DNA of 8,729 nucleotides from Candidatus Krumholzibacteriota bacterium (GCA_030630165.1 DAOVNN010000107.1:1-8729), one strand, 5' to 3'; counted from the first letter of the stretch, positions 1 to 8,387 are shown. Translations and numbers: made by a program. The notes: generated by a model from the sequence alone, not told the origin.

Positions 1-127
1 AAGCTTCCTCAACGAATTCCTCGCCTTGCTTTTTCCAAGGGCCTGCGCGACTACCGTGACGACCCTTCACTATCTTGTCTCGAAGGCCCTTGGAAAAAGC
101 AAGGCGAGGAATTCGTTGAGGAAGCTT
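1..127. repeat. Perfect 43-bp inverted repeat at the window start
   Basis: Bases 1-43 are the exact reverse complement of bases 85-127, with a 41-base spacer (44-84). The right arm and the spacer belong to a PIN-domain reading frame and encode family-typical residues. The left arm adds only a non-family N-terminus. An arm starting precisely at base 1 fits a fold-back chimera at a contig end, formed during amplification or assembly, better than a biological repeat. A genuine palindrome is possible but would need 43 identical coding bases in reverse orientation. Confidence 0.95.
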
Positions 128-349
128 CTGTCCTTTCTCGACGTGGCGACTGTTGACCGCAACGTCGTCGAGCTGGCCCTCGACGGGAAGGGAAGGGACT
201 TCGAGGATGAGGTCATCTCTCAGTCGGCTTCGGCGATCGGGGCAAGGGCGATCATAACGCGGAACATCAGGGACTTCAGAAAATCGGAAGTTCCGGCGTA
301 TGCACCGGGAGAGTATCTGGAAGTCCTGAGGTCCGGCCGTCAGACCTGA
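44..349 (+). CDS. PIN-domain protein (VapC-type ribonuclease toxin family), 5' end missing
   Basis: This is the C-terminal two thirds of a small PIN-domain protein, a metal-dependent RNase fold used by VapC toxins of type II toxin-antitoxin systems. Family-typical blocks are ATTVTTLHYLVSKALG near the start, the helix with DFEDEV carrying a conserved acidic residue, and the ITRNIRDF strand with TRN and Asp close to the end, followed by the usual PAYAPGEYL tail. The N-terminal strand with the first catalytic aspartate is absent. The frame can be opened from a TTG at 26, but residues before base 44 come from the inverted left arm and are probably not native. The true start and any antitoxin gene would lie upstream of this window. 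The stop (347-349) lies 6 bases from the convergent YjbQ stop. The family is clear; the toxin role is inferred. Confidence 0.8.
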   Translation, partial: CATTVTTLHYLVSKALGKSKARNSLRKLLSFLDVATVDRNVVELALDGKGRDFEDEVISQSASAIGARAIITRNIRDFRKSEVPAYAPGEYLEVLRSGRQT

Positions 350-355
350 ATCGAG

Positions 356-784
356 CTAATCCCCCGTTATCCTCACGACGCAGTGCCTCGAGCGCGGTCC
401 GTCGAATTCGCAGAAGAATACGGCCTGCCACGTTCCGAGAAGAGGCTGCCCGCCCGTGATTATCACGAACTCGCTCGCCCCCACGAGGGACGATTTGACG
501 TGCGAGTCGGAGTTACCCTCGGCATGACGGTATTCCCAGCCGGCCGGTACTATTTTCTCCAGGGTATTCGATATATCGGTGGCGACGGCCGGATCGGCCT
601 TTTCATTGATCGTCACAGCCGCAGTCGTATGGGGGACGAAGATATGGCAGATCCCCTCGCTGACGCCGCTTTCGTCTATCAGCTCCTGGATCGCAGCGGT
701 GATGTCCACCAGTTCGTTACGCTTTTTCGTTCTGACAGGTATTTCTCTTGTCAAATCAGCCTCCATGATAATGTCCGGGAACAT
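356..784 (-). CDS. YjbQ/UPF0047 family protein (secondary thiamine-phosphate synthase-like)
   Basis: This is a 142-residue single-domain protein of the UPF0047/YjbQ family, of normal length. Landmarks are VRTKKRNELVDIT (17-29), PHTTAAVTINE (51-61), GNSDSHVKSSLVG (90-102), GTWQ (117-120) and FDGPRSR (128-133). The conserved His and Glu residues of the presumed active site are all present. E. coli YjbQ has been reported to have weak thiamine-phosphate synthase activity, but the physiological role of the family is not settled. The chosen ATG (784) has a strong GGAGG about 9 bases upstream. The frame stays open to an ATG at 880, but those extra 32 residues resemble no family sequence and lack a ribosome site. 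An internal ATG at 766 has no ribosome site either. The gene is convergent with the PIN gene and divergent from pepD. It is predicted cytoplasmic, with no signal or membrane segment. Confidence 0.93.
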   Translation of the reverse strand: MFPDIIMEADLTREIPVRTKKRNELVDITAAIQELIDESGVSEGICHIFVPHTTAAVTINEKADPAVATDISNTLEKIVPAGWEYRHAEGNSDSHVKSSLVGASEFVIITGGQPLLGTWQAVFFCEFDGPRSRHCVVRITGD

Positions 785-937
785 GATACTCGACCTCCGG
801 GTCCAATGGAAGTCTTGACCGCCTGCGCGGCCTTGCTTATAATCCATTGCCCGGCCCGCCCTCGGGCTGCCGGGACTCAAATATACAAATCAACAGTATC
901 TATCAACTGAACGGACGGAAAGAGGAGGTCGAGAAAA
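785..937. other. Divergent intergenic region between the yjbQ-like gene and pepD
   Basis: This 153-bp stretch must hold the promoters of both flanking genes. Two ribosome sites are clear: GGAGG for the minus-strand gene (about 794-798) and GAGGAGG at about 922-928 for pepD. On the minus strand, TTGATA (complement of 901-906) and TATATT (complement of 880-885) could be -35 and -10 boxes, but the 15-bp spacer is short. I see no convincing plus-strand promoter. Confidence 0.4.
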
Positions 938-2392
938 ATGGCAGTAGGCGACATGGAACCGAAGAACCTGTGGAAGCATTTCGAGAAATTCCTTTCGATA
1001 CCGCACACCTCGGGCAATGAGGCCGGGATGGGCGAGTACGTGCTGGCGTGGGCCGCAGAGAAAGGGCTCGAGGCGGAGCAGGACAAGGCGGGCAACGTCG
1101 TAGTCCGCGTCCCCGCGACGGCCGGCAAGGAGAACGCCCCCGTGGTCGTGCTCCAGGGTCATATGGACATGGTCGGTGAGAAGAACTCCGACCTCGATTT
1201 CGATTTCATGAAGGATGCTATCCAGACCGAGATGGACGGCGACTGGCTCACGGCGAAGGGCACGACCCTCGGCGCCGATAACGGCATCGGCCTCGCGGCC
1301 GGTATGGCGGCGGCAGAGGCCGGGGACATCGTCCACGGGCCGCTCGAGATCCTCGCCACCGTCGACGAGGAAGTCGGCCTGACAGGTGCGGCCCAGATCC
1401 AGCCCGGTTTTCTCAAGGGTGAGATGATGCTGAACCTCGACAGCGAGGAGCTCGGAGAGGTCACGATCGGCTGCGCAGGCGGCGGCGACTCGAACCTCAC
1501 CCTGCCTCTGACGCGTAACGACGCACCTGCCGGCACCAAGCCCTTTACCCTCAAGGTATTCGGCCTTCGCGGCGGCCACTCAGGCATAGATATTCACGAG
1601 CAGCGCGGCAATGCGATCAAGATTATTACCCGCATCATCGCTACGATCACGGCCAGTCAGCCCGCTCACCTGATCGAGATCAAGGGCGGCAACAAGCGCA
1701 ACGCCATCCCCCGCGAGGCGTTCGCAGAGCTGATGATCCTCGAGACTGCGGTAAAGGATGTCGAGGAGCTCGTCTCCGACTGGATCGCGAAGATCGCGAT
1801 CGAGCTCGGCGGCAAGGAAAAGGGCCTCGCTGGATCGCTCACCCCGTCGGAGAACGGCGGCGGAAAAGTCCTCGACGAGAAGAGTCAGGCAACGCTTCTC
1901 AATCTGCTCATCGCACTGCCTCACGGCGTCGAGGCGATGAATTACGATATCGAGGGTCTCGTAGAGACCTCGAACAACCTTGCCACGATCGCAATGACTG
2001 ACGGTGAGGCGAAGATCGGTACCTCGACGAGAAGCTCGATAAAGACCGCGCTGCAGGCCCTTCGCGACAGGATCTCGGCAGACGCGAGACTCGCCGGCGC
2101 CGCGATCGTAGAGAACGATCCGTACCCCGGATGGATGCCCAACGTCGATTCCGACCTCCTGAAGGTCTTCAAGGGCGTTCACAAGGAAGTGTTCGGCGAG
2201 GAGCCGAAGACGATCGCCATCCATGCCGGCCTCGAGTGCGGCATCATCGGCGAGAAGTTCCCCGGGATGGACATGATCTCGTTCGGTCCCGACATCGAGC
2301 ATCCCCATTCACCCGACGAGAGGGTCAACGTACCCACCGTCGCCAAGTTCTGGGACCTGCTCGCGGCCCTTCTGACGAAGCTGGCCGGCTGA
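938..2392 (+). CDS. Aminoacyl-histidine dipeptidase (cytosolic non-specific dipeptidase, M20 family)
   Basis: This 484-residue zinc metallopeptidase hydrolyses Xaa-His and many other dipeptides in the cytoplasm. It matches E. coli PepD in length and along its whole course. Metal-site and catalytic blocks in order are LQGHMDMV (H75, D77), TTLGADNGIG (D114), TVDEEVG (E144, E145), LNLDSEE (D168), and the C-terminal PHSPDE with H457. The lid/dimerisation part includes LRGGHSGIDIHE (about 210-221) and the family-typical NAIPREAFA. No signal peptide is seen. The ATG at 938 is supported by GAGGAGG about 9 bases upstream; an ATG at 953 lacks such support. The gene stands alone: a terminator follows within 25 bases and the upstream gene is divergent. 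It would feed free amino acids into the cell next to a tryptophan-using block, although a functional link is only inferred. Confidence 0.96.
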   Translation: MAVGDMEPKNLWKHFEKFLSIPHTSGNEAGMGEYVLAWAAEKGLEAEQDKAGNVVVRVPATAGKENAPVVVLQGHMDMVGEKNSDLDFDFMKDAIQTEMDGDWLTAKGTTLGADNGIGLAAGMAAAEAGDIVHGPLEILATVDEEVGLTGAAQIQPGFLKGEMMLNLDSEELGEVTIGCAGGGDSNLTLPLTRNDAPAGTKPFTLKVFGLRGGHSGIDIHEQRGNAIKIITRIIATITASQPAHLIEIKGGNKRNAIPREAFAELMILETAVKDVEELVSDWIAKIAIELGGKEKGLAGSLTPSENGGGKVLDEKSQATLLNLLIALPHGVEAMNYDIEGLVETSNNLATIAMTDGEAKIGTSTRSSIKTALQALRDRISADARLAGAAIVENDPYPGWMPNVDSDLLKVFKGVHKEVFGEEPKTIAIHAGLECGIIGEKFPGMDMISFGPDIEHPHSPDERVNVPTVAKFWDLLAALLTKLAG

Positions 2393-2415
2393 GGACAGCC
2401 TGGATAGATGAACAG

Positions 2416-2446
2416 AGGGAGGGAACCGCCAGGCTCCCTCCCTTTT
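2416..2446 (+). terminator. Intrinsic terminator after pepD
   Basis: A perfect 9-bp stem (AGGGAGGGA at 2416-2424 with TCCCTCCCT at 2435-2443) encloses a 10-base loop and runs into TTT (2444-2446). It sits 24 bases after the pepD stop and separates pepD from the tRNA-Trp/trpS unit. Confidence 0.88.
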
Positions 2447-2481
2447 CATATCCGGCGCCGGCCGCAACCGCCCCAAACGAC

Positions 2482-2509
2482 TTGACTTTCAGCCGAAAAT
2501 CTATATTAT
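2482..2509 (+). promoter_or_regulatory. Sigma-70-type promoter for tRNA-Trp
   Basis: TTGACT (2482-2487) and TATTAT (2504-2509) are separated by 16 bp. This is the best promoter match in the window. Transcription should begin near 2516, about 29 bases before the mature tRNA. The following TTCCCCT is C-rich, which resembles discriminators of stringently controlled stable-RNA promoters; that regulatory reading is inference. Confidence 0.7.
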
Positions 2510-2542
2510 TTCCCCTACGTCTGAGGTTACAAAAGGACGCTT

Positions 2543-2627
2543 GTAGGGGTGTAGCTCAACTGGCTAGAGCACCGGTCTCCAAAACCGGGGGTTGCGGGTT
2601 CGAGTCCTGCCTCCCCTACTTTTTTTT
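2543..2627 (+). terminator. Possible terminator formed by the extended acceptor stem plus T-run
   Basis: GTAGGGG (2543-2549) pairs perfectly with CCCCTAC (2613-2619), and eight T residues follow at once (2620-2627). The tRNA body would form the loop. This has the shape of an intrinsic terminator and could end a share of transcripts before trpS. A stem closed over an entire tRNA is unusual, so the assignment is tentative. Confidence 0.4.
2545..2618 (+). tRNA. tRNA-Trp (anticodon CCA)
   Basis: This is a complete 74-nt cloverleaf. Acceptor strands are AGGGGTG (2545-2551) and CTCCCCT (2611-2617) with discriminator A2618. The D stem is GCTC/GAGC, the anticodon stem CCGGT/ACCGG with loop CTCCAAA, and the anticodon CCA is at 2579-2581. 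A 5-nt variable loop is followed by the T stem GCGGG/CCTGC with loop TTCGAGT. Position 6:67 is a U-U mismatch. The 3' CCA is not encoded, so it must be added by the CCA-adding enzyme. Adjacent bases extend the acceptor pairing (GT 2543-2544 with AC 2618-2619). The gene lies 70 bases upstream of trpS, the enzyme that charges it. Confidence 0.97.
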
Positions 2628-2628
2628 A

Positions 2629-2657
2629 TTTCAAACATCCCTAAAGACTGCGATAAT
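2629..2657 (+). promoter_or_regulatory. Possible separate trpS promoter (extended -10)
   Basis: TGCGATAAT (2649-2657) is an extended -10 element (TGn before GATAAT, which differs from TATAAT by one base). The -35 position (2629-2634, TTTCAA) is poor, as is common for extended -10 promoters. Start would be near 2664, giving a leader of about 25 bases to the trpS ATG. Confidence 0.35.
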
Positions 2658-2688
2658 ACAAAACCGCTTTGCCGGAAGGAGATCATCG

Positions 2689-3714
2689 ATGGCAAGAAAA
2701 AGGGTGACCAGCGGTATGAGGCCGACGGGGAGCATCCACCTGGGCAATCTGCTCGGGGCTCTCAATAACTGGGTCAGGCTTCAGGAAGAGTACGACTGTT
2801 TCTACTTCATCGTAGACTGGCACGCCCTTACCACTCCAGGCGGCGGCGGAGCCGTCGGATACGAGAACGTCGGCGACCTTACAGCCAACGTCCACGAGAT
2901 GGCCATCGACTGGCTCTCCGCGGGGCTCGACCCCGAGAAATGCTCTATATTCGTGCAGTCGCACGTCCCCGAGGTGGCCGAGCTCCACCTCATCTTCTCG
3001 ATGATCACGCCGCTCGGATGGCTCGAGCGAAATCCTACATACAAGGATATGGTACAGGGGTACAAGATCGAGAACCCCAGTCTCGGGCTTCTCGGCTACC
3101 CGACCCTTCAGGCGGCCGACATCCTCGCATACAAGGGCGACTTCGTTCCGGTCGGCAAGGACCAGGAGGCCCACGTCAACATGACGAGGGACCTCGGGCA
3201 GAGGTTCAACTCACTCTTCGGAAGGAACGTCTTTCCCATAACGAAGGCGCTTCTGACCGAGGTTCCCAAGGTGCCCGGCCTCGACGGCGTCGACAAGAAG
3301 ATGAGCAAGAGCTCGGGGAACTATATCGCGACAAACCTCAGCGCGGAGGATACCGTCAAGAAGATCCGGACGATGTTCACCGATCCGGTAAAGATACGAA
3401 AGGACGATCCGGGCCATCCGGACGGATGCGTCGTCTACGCATTCCACGGCATATATAATAAGTCCGAACTCGAGCCTATCCGTTCCGAATGCGAAAAAGG
3501 CACACGGGGATGCGTTGACTGCAAGATGCAGCTGGCGGAGAAGATGAACGCCGCCCTCGAGCCTATCCGCGAGAAGCGGGCCGGACTCGAGGCCGATCCG
3601 AACCTGGTCAGGGAGATCCTCGGTGCGGGCGCCGACAAGGCCGCCGCCATTGCTAAAGAGACGATGAGAGAAGTCAGGGAAGTGATGAACATTCCGACGA
3701 GGGAGAACGTCTGA
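2689..3714 (+). CDS. Tryptophanyl-tRNA synthetase with a probable [4Fe-4S]-type cysteine motif
   Basis: This 341-residue class I synthetase charges tRNA-Trp with tryptophan using ATP. TGSIHLGN (13-20) is the HIGH-type signature, KMSKS is at 204-208, and GYPTLQAADILAYKGD (136-151) is the tryptophan pocket with the recognition Asp at about 144. VPVGKDQEAHV (153-163) is also typical. Four cysteines, C247, C268, C275 and C278, form C-x20-C-x6-C-x2-C. Thermotoga maritima TrpRS binds a [4Fe-4S] cluster through C-x22-C-x6-C-x2-C, so a cluster is likely here. The start is the ATG at 2689, with AAGGAG about 8 bases upstream. The frame is open far upstream, but that part overlaps pepD out of frame and crosses the tRNA. 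The stop shares one base with the next gene's ATG, suggesting translational coupling. Confidence 0.97.
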   Translation: MARKRVTSGMRPTGSIHLGNLLGALNNWVRLQEEYDCFYFIVDWHALTTPGGGGAVGYENVGDLTANVHEMAIDWLSAGLDPEKCSIFVQSHVPEVAELHLIFSMITPLGWLERNPTYKDMVQGYKIENPSLGLLGYPTLQAADILAYKGDFVPVGKDQEAHVNMTRDLGQRFNSLFGRNVFPITKALLTEVPKVPGLDGVDKKMSKSSGNYIATNLSAEDTVKKIRTMFTDPVKIRKDDPGHPDGCVVYAFHGIYNKSELEPIRSECEKGTRGCVDCKMQLAEKMNAALEPIREKRAGLEADPNLVREILGAGADKAAAIAKETMREVREVMNIPTRENV

Positions 3715-5342
3715 TGTCAGATTCAACAGCCTTCTTTATCAAGAAGTTCAGGGAGAACATCGATACCCCGGAAGAGCCCGGTCAGTGGTACAGGCCGAGA
3801 CCGTACCGGAACGCCGTGGTGAAGTTCCGCGACTGCTCGATCGATGATTTCGAACAGAGACGGGACATCCTGATAAACGAGGCTGGACTCAACGCTTTTC
3901 TCTTCAGAGCGGACATGATCCCTGGATGCGACCTTCTCTCCGATTCGGGAACGACGACAATGACGATGGATCAATGGGCCGCGATGCTGCTCGGCGATGA
4001 GTCGTACGGTTCGAACGAAGGTTACTTCGAGCTCAGGGCGCAGTTTGCCGAGACATTCGGCGCGGGCTGGTGCGAAAAGGATAACTCTTCAGGGGGCTCT
4101 TCCGAGAGCCTCTTTTTGTTTCACCAGGGAAGGGCGGCCGAAAACGCATTCTTTTCGATCCTGGTCAGGCAGCTGGCCGCCGCGGGGAAGGGCAGCAGCG
4201 CTCCTCCATCGGACGGACTGATGCCCGAGCTGAAGAGCCGTATAGAATCAAGACTTGGCACGAACAGCCATGGCAAGGACCTCTGGATAATCCCGAGCAA
4301 CTCGCATTTCGATACTACGCAGGGCAATATCGAGGACAAGGGTATGATCCCGCTCAACCTGCCCTGCCGCGAACACCTCGAGAAAGACGAGATATTCCCC
4401 TTCCGCGGCAACATGGACGTCGAGGAGCTCGACAACCTGCTCGAGCACGAGAAGGACCGCGTGCCGCTGGTCTACCTGACGATCACGAACAACACAGGCG
4501 GTGGGCAGCCCGTTTCGATAGACAATATCCGAAAGATCCGCAATATCACGCGCAAGCACGGCGTTCCGTTCTTCTTTGACGCCTGCAGGTTCGCCGAGAA
4601 CGCGTATTTTGTAAAAAAACGCGAGGATGAGTTCTGGGACAGCTCGATCGTGAAGATAGTCCACGAGATGTTCCGCTACGCCGACGGGTTCCACATCAGC
4701 CTCAAGAAGGACGGCCTCGTCAATATGGGCGGCGCGCTCGTAATACGCAAAGATGGCGATTTCTCAAAGAAATTCCCCAATTTCAAGGAAGGGATCACCG
4801 ACCACCAGATCATGGCCGAGGGTCATCCGACCTATGGTGGGCTCCCCGGCAGGGACCTCAAGGCGATATCTGAGGGACTGAGGACAGTCGTTCGCGACGA
4901 GTATCTCGACGCGAGGATAGGGCAGGTCGTGCGGTTCGGCCGTCATCTGTTCGAGGCGGGGATACCGGTGATCAGGCCGATCGGGGGGCATGCCGTCTAC
5001 ATCGATCTCGACAGGTTCTTCGACGGGACCGCCGGCGACGACGAGTTCAAGGGGATCTCCATGACAGCGCTGATGCTGATCGCGGGCCACCGCGTCTGCG
5101 AGCTCGGTCTCTACGCTTTCGGCAGTTACGACGGCGAAAAAGAGATTCCGCCCGAGCCGAGGGTCAACTATGTCAGGGCAGCCGTACCGAGGCTGGCGTA
5201 CGAGGACCAGGATCTCTTCTCGGTGGTCGAGGCGTTCAGGGTCCTGGCCGACAACCGCGACAGGATACCTGCCGTAAATGTCGAGTACGGAAGGGATCTG
5301 AGCCTGAGGCACTTCAAGAGCCGCTTCTCTTTCAGGGGTTGA
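3714..5342 (+). CDS. tnaA: Tryptophanase-like PLP-dependent beta-eliminating lyase (long form)
   Basis: This is a fold-type I PLP enzyme of the tryptophanase/tyrosine phenol-lyase family (tryptophan to indole, pyruvate and ammonia, or tyrosine to phenol). Landmarks: LLSDSGTTTMT (74-84), GDESYGS with Y98, HQGRAAEN (137-144), DTTQGN (200-205), GGGQPVS (262-268), DACRFAENAYF (289-299), SLKKDGLVNMGG with PLP lysine K332, GHPTYGGLPGRD (370-381), GGHAVYID (424-431), and R488 for the substrate carboxylate. The position of the phenol-lyase-specific Arg (R381 in Citrobacter) is L464 here, like Ile in tryptophanase, which favours tryptophan; other stretches (IVHEMFRYADG) look more like phenol-lyase. 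At 542 residues it exceeds the usual 455-475, with an altered N-terminus and extra sequence at about 118-190. ATG overlaps the trpS stop (TGATG), with GAGGGAG 8 bases upstream. The exact substrate is inferred. Confidence 0.85.
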   Translation: MSDSTAFFIKKFRENIDTPEEPGQWYRPRPYRNAVVKFRDCSIDDFEQRRDILINEAGLNAFLFRADMIPGCDLLSDSGTTTMTMDQWAAMLLGDESYGSNEGYFELRAQFAETFGAGWCEKDNSSGGSSESLFLFHQGRAAENAFFSILVRQLAAAGKGSSAPPSDGLMPELKSRIESRLGTNSHGKDLWIIPSNSHFDTTQGNIEDKGMIPLNLPCREHLEKDEIFPFRGNMDVEELDNLLEHEKDRVPLVYLTITNNTGGGQPVSIDNIRKIRNITRKHGVPFFFDACRFAENAYFVKKREDEFWDSSIVKIVHEMFRYADGFHISLKKDGLVNMGGALVIRKDGDFSKKFPNFKEGITDHQIMAEGHPTYGGLPGRDLKAISEGLRTVVRDEYLDARIGQVVRFGRHLFEAGIPVIRPIGGHAVYIDLDRFFDGTAGDDEFKGISMTALMLIAGHRVCELGLYAFGSYDGEKEIPPEPRVNYVRAAVPRLAYEDQDLFSVVEAFRVLADNRDRIPAVNVEYGRDLSLRHFKSRFSFRG

Positions 5343-5451
5343 GAGGGCGGGATCCGCCACTTTGTGTCGTTTATCCATAAAATGGAATATTTCATGCTTG
5401 TGATGACCTGATCAGGGTCTGAACGGGGATATTTCGTAGAGCGGATAATCG
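5343..5451. other. Intergenic region before the histidine kinase
   Basis: These 109 bases contain a short hairpin (GGCGG 5346-5350, CCGCC 5354-5358) without a following T-run, so any termination would be weak. A perfect palindrome CCTGATCAGG (5407-5416) could be an operator. A -10-like TAAAAT (5378-5383) has no matching -35. No clear promoter is seen, so the kinase may be partly cotranscribed with the lyase. Confidence 0.4.
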
Positions 5452-7152
5452 ATGGAACGCGAACATTTTTACGACGCTGTTTACTCACCTGCCAGGGACA
5501 AGGACGAGCTGATAAGGGAACTTTCCGCGGTCATGGAGATGGCGGAAGCTCTCAACTCACGGCTCGATCTCGACCACATCCTCTCTAAGATGTCGAGTGA
5601 GCTCGCTCGTATAATCGACTACGATATGGGCTGCCTCGCCATCTACGAGAAGGACGACAACTGTCTCTACATCAGACACATCTACCGGCGTAATGGAGAT
5701 ACCTCGTACGAGGGACGGTTCGTCCCCCTTGAGGAATCGAATGTCGTCGGATGGGTGGCTATCCACAGGAAGCCGGTCCTCAGGCGTGATATATCCGCCG
5801 ACAACAGGTTCTCCGAGATCATGAAGGAGGACAATCTCTATTCGGATATAGTCGTGCCGCTGATCGCCAAGGACTCATTGATCGGTACGCTGAATCTCGG
5901 AAGCTACAAAAAGAATCGCTTCAGCGATTTCGATCTCGAGCTCGTCACCAGGTTCAGCCAGCTTACATCGATAGCCATCGAGAACTCGCAGCTGATAGAG
6001 AGTCACAGGGCACTGGGAGAAAAGTACAGGACCCTGATGAGCCACGCCAGCGATGTTATCGCGCTGATCAACTATTCTGGTGAAGTCGTCGAGTGCAACG
6101 ATGTCGTATACAGATACTTTGGATATACTCCCGAAGAGGTTCTGGGCAAGAGCTACTGGCTCTTCACGACTCCCGACAGAAGGGATTTCTCCCGGACCAA
6201 TCTTGCCAGGGTCCTGAAGGGAGAAACTACCACTCTTACTGAGGTTCCCTATCTCAAGAAGAACGGCGAGATCGTCTACATGGACGTCACCGCGACACTC
6301 GTCAAGATCAAGGGACATCCGTATGTTCTCGGCGTCGGGCACGACGTGACAGAGAGGAAAATGCTTGAGGAACGGATCACCATCCAGAACAGGGAACTGA
6401 CAGAGGTCAACAGGAAGCTTATGCAGCTCGATCAGCTCAAGAGCGAATTTCTGGGCCGCATAAGTCACGAGCTCAGGACGCCTCTGGCGATAATCATGGC
6501 ATACTCCGACACGCTCATCGAGGATTCCGGATTCGAGATCGAACAGTGTACAAGACGCGAATTCCTCGAGATAATCGATGCCCAGTCGAAGAAACTGCTC
6601 GCGGCGATCAACGATCTGCTCGATCTCTCAAAGGTCGAAGTATCCGATACTATGCTGAACGTCACCGAGGCGAGCGTGAACGAGATGATAAGGTTATCGG
6701 TAAAGATGGCCGAGCCGTCCGCACACAAGAACGACATAACGATAGTTACCGAACTCGACGAATCGCTTCCGATCGCCATGTTCGACCCGCAGAGGATAAG
6801 ACAAGTCTGCGTCAATCTGATCGGCAACGCCATCAAGTTCTCCGCTTCAGGAGGAAAGGTGACCGTTTCCTCGACTCGCGGCGATGGTGAGATCATTGTT
6901 TCCGTAAGAGACGAAGGCCCCGGCATGGATCCCGGTGAGACGCGCGTGATATTCGAGAACTTCACCCAGGTCGATGGCGGGACAGATAGAAGCAGGAACG
7001 GTCTCGGCATCGGCCTGCGCCTCGTAAATCACTATATCTCCCTGCACAGGGGCAGGATATGGGTGGAAAGTGAGAAGGGTGAGGGATCTGTCTTCAGATT
7101 CGCTCTCCCGATGTCGAATTGCCTGGCGGACAAGATCAAGATCTCACAGTAA
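5452..7152 (+). CDS. Cytoplasmic sensor histidine kinase, GAF-PAS-HisKA-HATPase_c
   Basis: This is a 566-residue two-component sensor kinase without membrane segments or signal peptide, hence a soluble sensor. A leading helix (about 15-45) precedes a GAF domain (about 35-182, ending in TSIAIENSQLIE). A PAS domain follows (about 190-303; ALINYSGEVVECND, FGYTPEEVLGKSYW, GVGHDVTERK). A coiled-coil linker (about 304-332) leads to the HisKA helix hairpin with phosphoacceptor H339 in GRISHELRTPL. The ATP-binding domain has the N box NLIGNAIKF (455-463), the G1 box DEGPGM (487-492), the F box FENFTQ (501-506) and the G2 box NGLGIGLRLV (516-525). All catalytic boxes are intact. No receiver domain is attached and no response regulator gene is adjacent, so it is an orphan within this window. 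The ATG at 5452 has only a weak ribosome site (GAGCGG). The ligands of GAF and PAS cannot be read from sequence. Confidence 0.93.
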   Translation: MEREHFYDAVYSPARDKDELIRELSAVMEMAEALNSRLDLDHILSKMSSELARIIDYDMGCLAIYEKDDNCLYIRHIYRRNGDTSYEGRFVPLEESNVVGWVAIHRKPVLRRDISADNRFSEIMKEDNLYSDIVVPLIAKDSLIGTLNLGSYKKNRFSDFDLELVTRFSQLTSIAIENSQLIESHRALGEKYRTLMSHASDVIALINYSGEVVECNDVVYRYFGYTPEEVLGKSYWLFTTPDRRDFSRTNLARVLKGETTTLTEVPYLKKNGEIVYMDVTATLVKIKGHPYVLGVGHDVTERKMLEERITIQNRELTEVNRKLMQLDQLKSEFLGRISHELRTPLAIIMAYSDTLIEDSGFEIEQCTRREFLEIIDAQSKKLLAAINDLLDLSKVEVSDTMLNVTEASVNEMIRLSVKMAEPSAHKNDITIVTELDESLPIAMFDPQRIRQVCVNLIGNAIKFSASGGKVTVSSTRGDGEIIVSVRDEGPGMDPGETRVIFENFTQVDGGTDRSRNGLGIGLRLVNHYISLHRGRIWVESEKGEGSVFRFALPMSNCLADKIKISQ

Positions 7153-7155
7153 AAC

Positions 7156-8139
7156 TCAGACGATGATCACATTACCGCTCTCCAGGGATATCTCCCTCGA
7201 GATCGAAGTGGTTGCAAGGCCGCCGATGCGAGCCGAACCTTCATTGAGCGTCGATTCCTCGACCTCGACAATGATGCGTGCGAGGCTGCTGGTGCTGTTA
7301 CCCTGTTCCATGATCATCTCTCCGGAAGTGACGATACCATGCCGGAGGAGGTAGTTGCCCAGGCCTGCCGCCGCTGTGCCGGTTCCCGGATCCTCCCACA
7401 TCCCGACGGCCGGGGCGAAGTGCCTCGAATAGGAGACGCAGTCCTCGCTGAACGTATCGGTGGAGAATATGTGGTTCGTCTGAATGTTGTTCTTCTTATT
7501 TGAAAGGCCGAGTTTGATCAGATCGGGATTGAGCTCGAGGATAGTCTCCTTGCTCTTTACCGGGATCATCAGCTGGTCGAGGCCGGCCGATACTATCTCC
7601 ATCGGCAGTCCAGTACCGTTGATCTCCGAAGCGTCGATGCCGAGCATACCGGCTATCTCAGCGACGGGGATGCTGGCAGGTGAATGATCCCTGATCGACT
7701 GGTGCATCATTATCCTGTGCAGTTCACCACAGACAAGCCCGTTTTTCAAGGCCACCCGGTCGCTCCCTGTTTCGGGGGAGTCTGTGCTGTAGAAGGTGAG
7801 GTCGACGGTTATCGGGCCGACATTGGTGCCCAGGGTGATCGTGGTCACACCGTTGCTGACCTGTATCCGGCCTTCCTCGAGGAGTGCCCAGGTAGCTGCG
7901 ATCACTACATGACCGCTGAGGTCCACCTCTTCGCTCGGAGTGAAGAACCTGACCCTGAAATCGGTGTCGAGAGATTCGGGAAGGGTGATGATCGCCGTTT
8001 CTGAGAGATTCATCTCGGAGGCGATATTCATCATCTCCTCGGGGCGTAATCCGTCACCGTTAGTGATGATACCGGCTGGATTTCCACCGAAGGGATGTGT
8101 TGTAAAAGCATCCACCTGCTTGACTACCAGGTCCCTCAT
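7156..8139 (-). CDS. PhzF-family isomerase/epimerase
   Basis: This 327-residue protein belongs to the PhzF family, which has two diaminopimelate-epimerase-like halves and cofactor-free acid/base chemistry on small carboxylic acids. Motifs are VDAFTTHPFGGNPAG (9-23), NLSETA with the catalytic-type E47, FRVRFFTPSEEVDLSGH (61-77), EDPGTGTAAAGLGNYL (249-264) and ARIGGLA (303-309). Length is close to the usual 280-300 plus a somewhat longer middle. The ATG at 8139 has AGGAG 7 bases upstream. The ATG two codons earlier (8145) sits almost on that site, and the open frame up to 8256 has no family similarity. It converges on the histidine kinase with a 3-base gap. No other phenazine gene is present, so membership does not imply phenazine synthesis and the substrate is unknown. 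Confidence 0.9.
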   Translation of the reverse strand: MRDLVVKQVDAFTTHPFGGNPAGIITNGDGLRPEEMMNIASEMNLSETAIITLPESLDTDFRVRFFTPSEEVDLSGHVVIAATWALLEEGRIQVSNGVTTITLGTNVGPITVDLTFYSTDSPETGSDRVALKNGLVCGELHRIMMHQSIRDHSPASIPVAEIAGMLGIDASEINGTGLPMEIVSAGLDQLMIPVKSKETILELNPDLIKLGLSNKKNNIQTNHIFSTDTFSEDCVSYSRHFAPAVGMWEDPGTGTAAAGLGNYLLRHGIVTSGEMIMEQGNSTSSLARIIVEVEESTLNEGSARIGGLATTSISREISLESGNVIIV

Positions 8140-8300
8140 TGTCATTCTCCTTTGACGCTCCAGTTGCAAAAAGCAATAAAAAGGTGCAGTTTCCTGCGTC
8201 GTTTCCCATCCTCCATCCTTGCTCCCGGTAGGTCCCTGTCGTCGTTGAAACGGCATAACCCTATAAAAACAGGCACATTACGCTGTTCTTTGCGCAGATG

Positions 8301-8336
8301 GAGCATGCGAGGCGTTCATAACGCTTCGTAGTGCTC
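8301..8336. repeat. Long imperfect hairpin in the intergenic region
   Basis: GAGCATGCGAGGCGTT (8301-8316) pairs with 8320-8336 around a CAT loop. It forms about 16 pairs, including two G-U pairs (or mismatches at the DNA level), with G8331 bulged. No T-run follows on either strand, so it is not a standard terminator. It could be an operator-like dyad or part of a structured transcript. Confidence 0.6.
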
Positions 8337-8387
8337 TATTCACCTTCTTATGGTATGGCAATTGCAGTTCCGGTTCCCGGCAGCAGT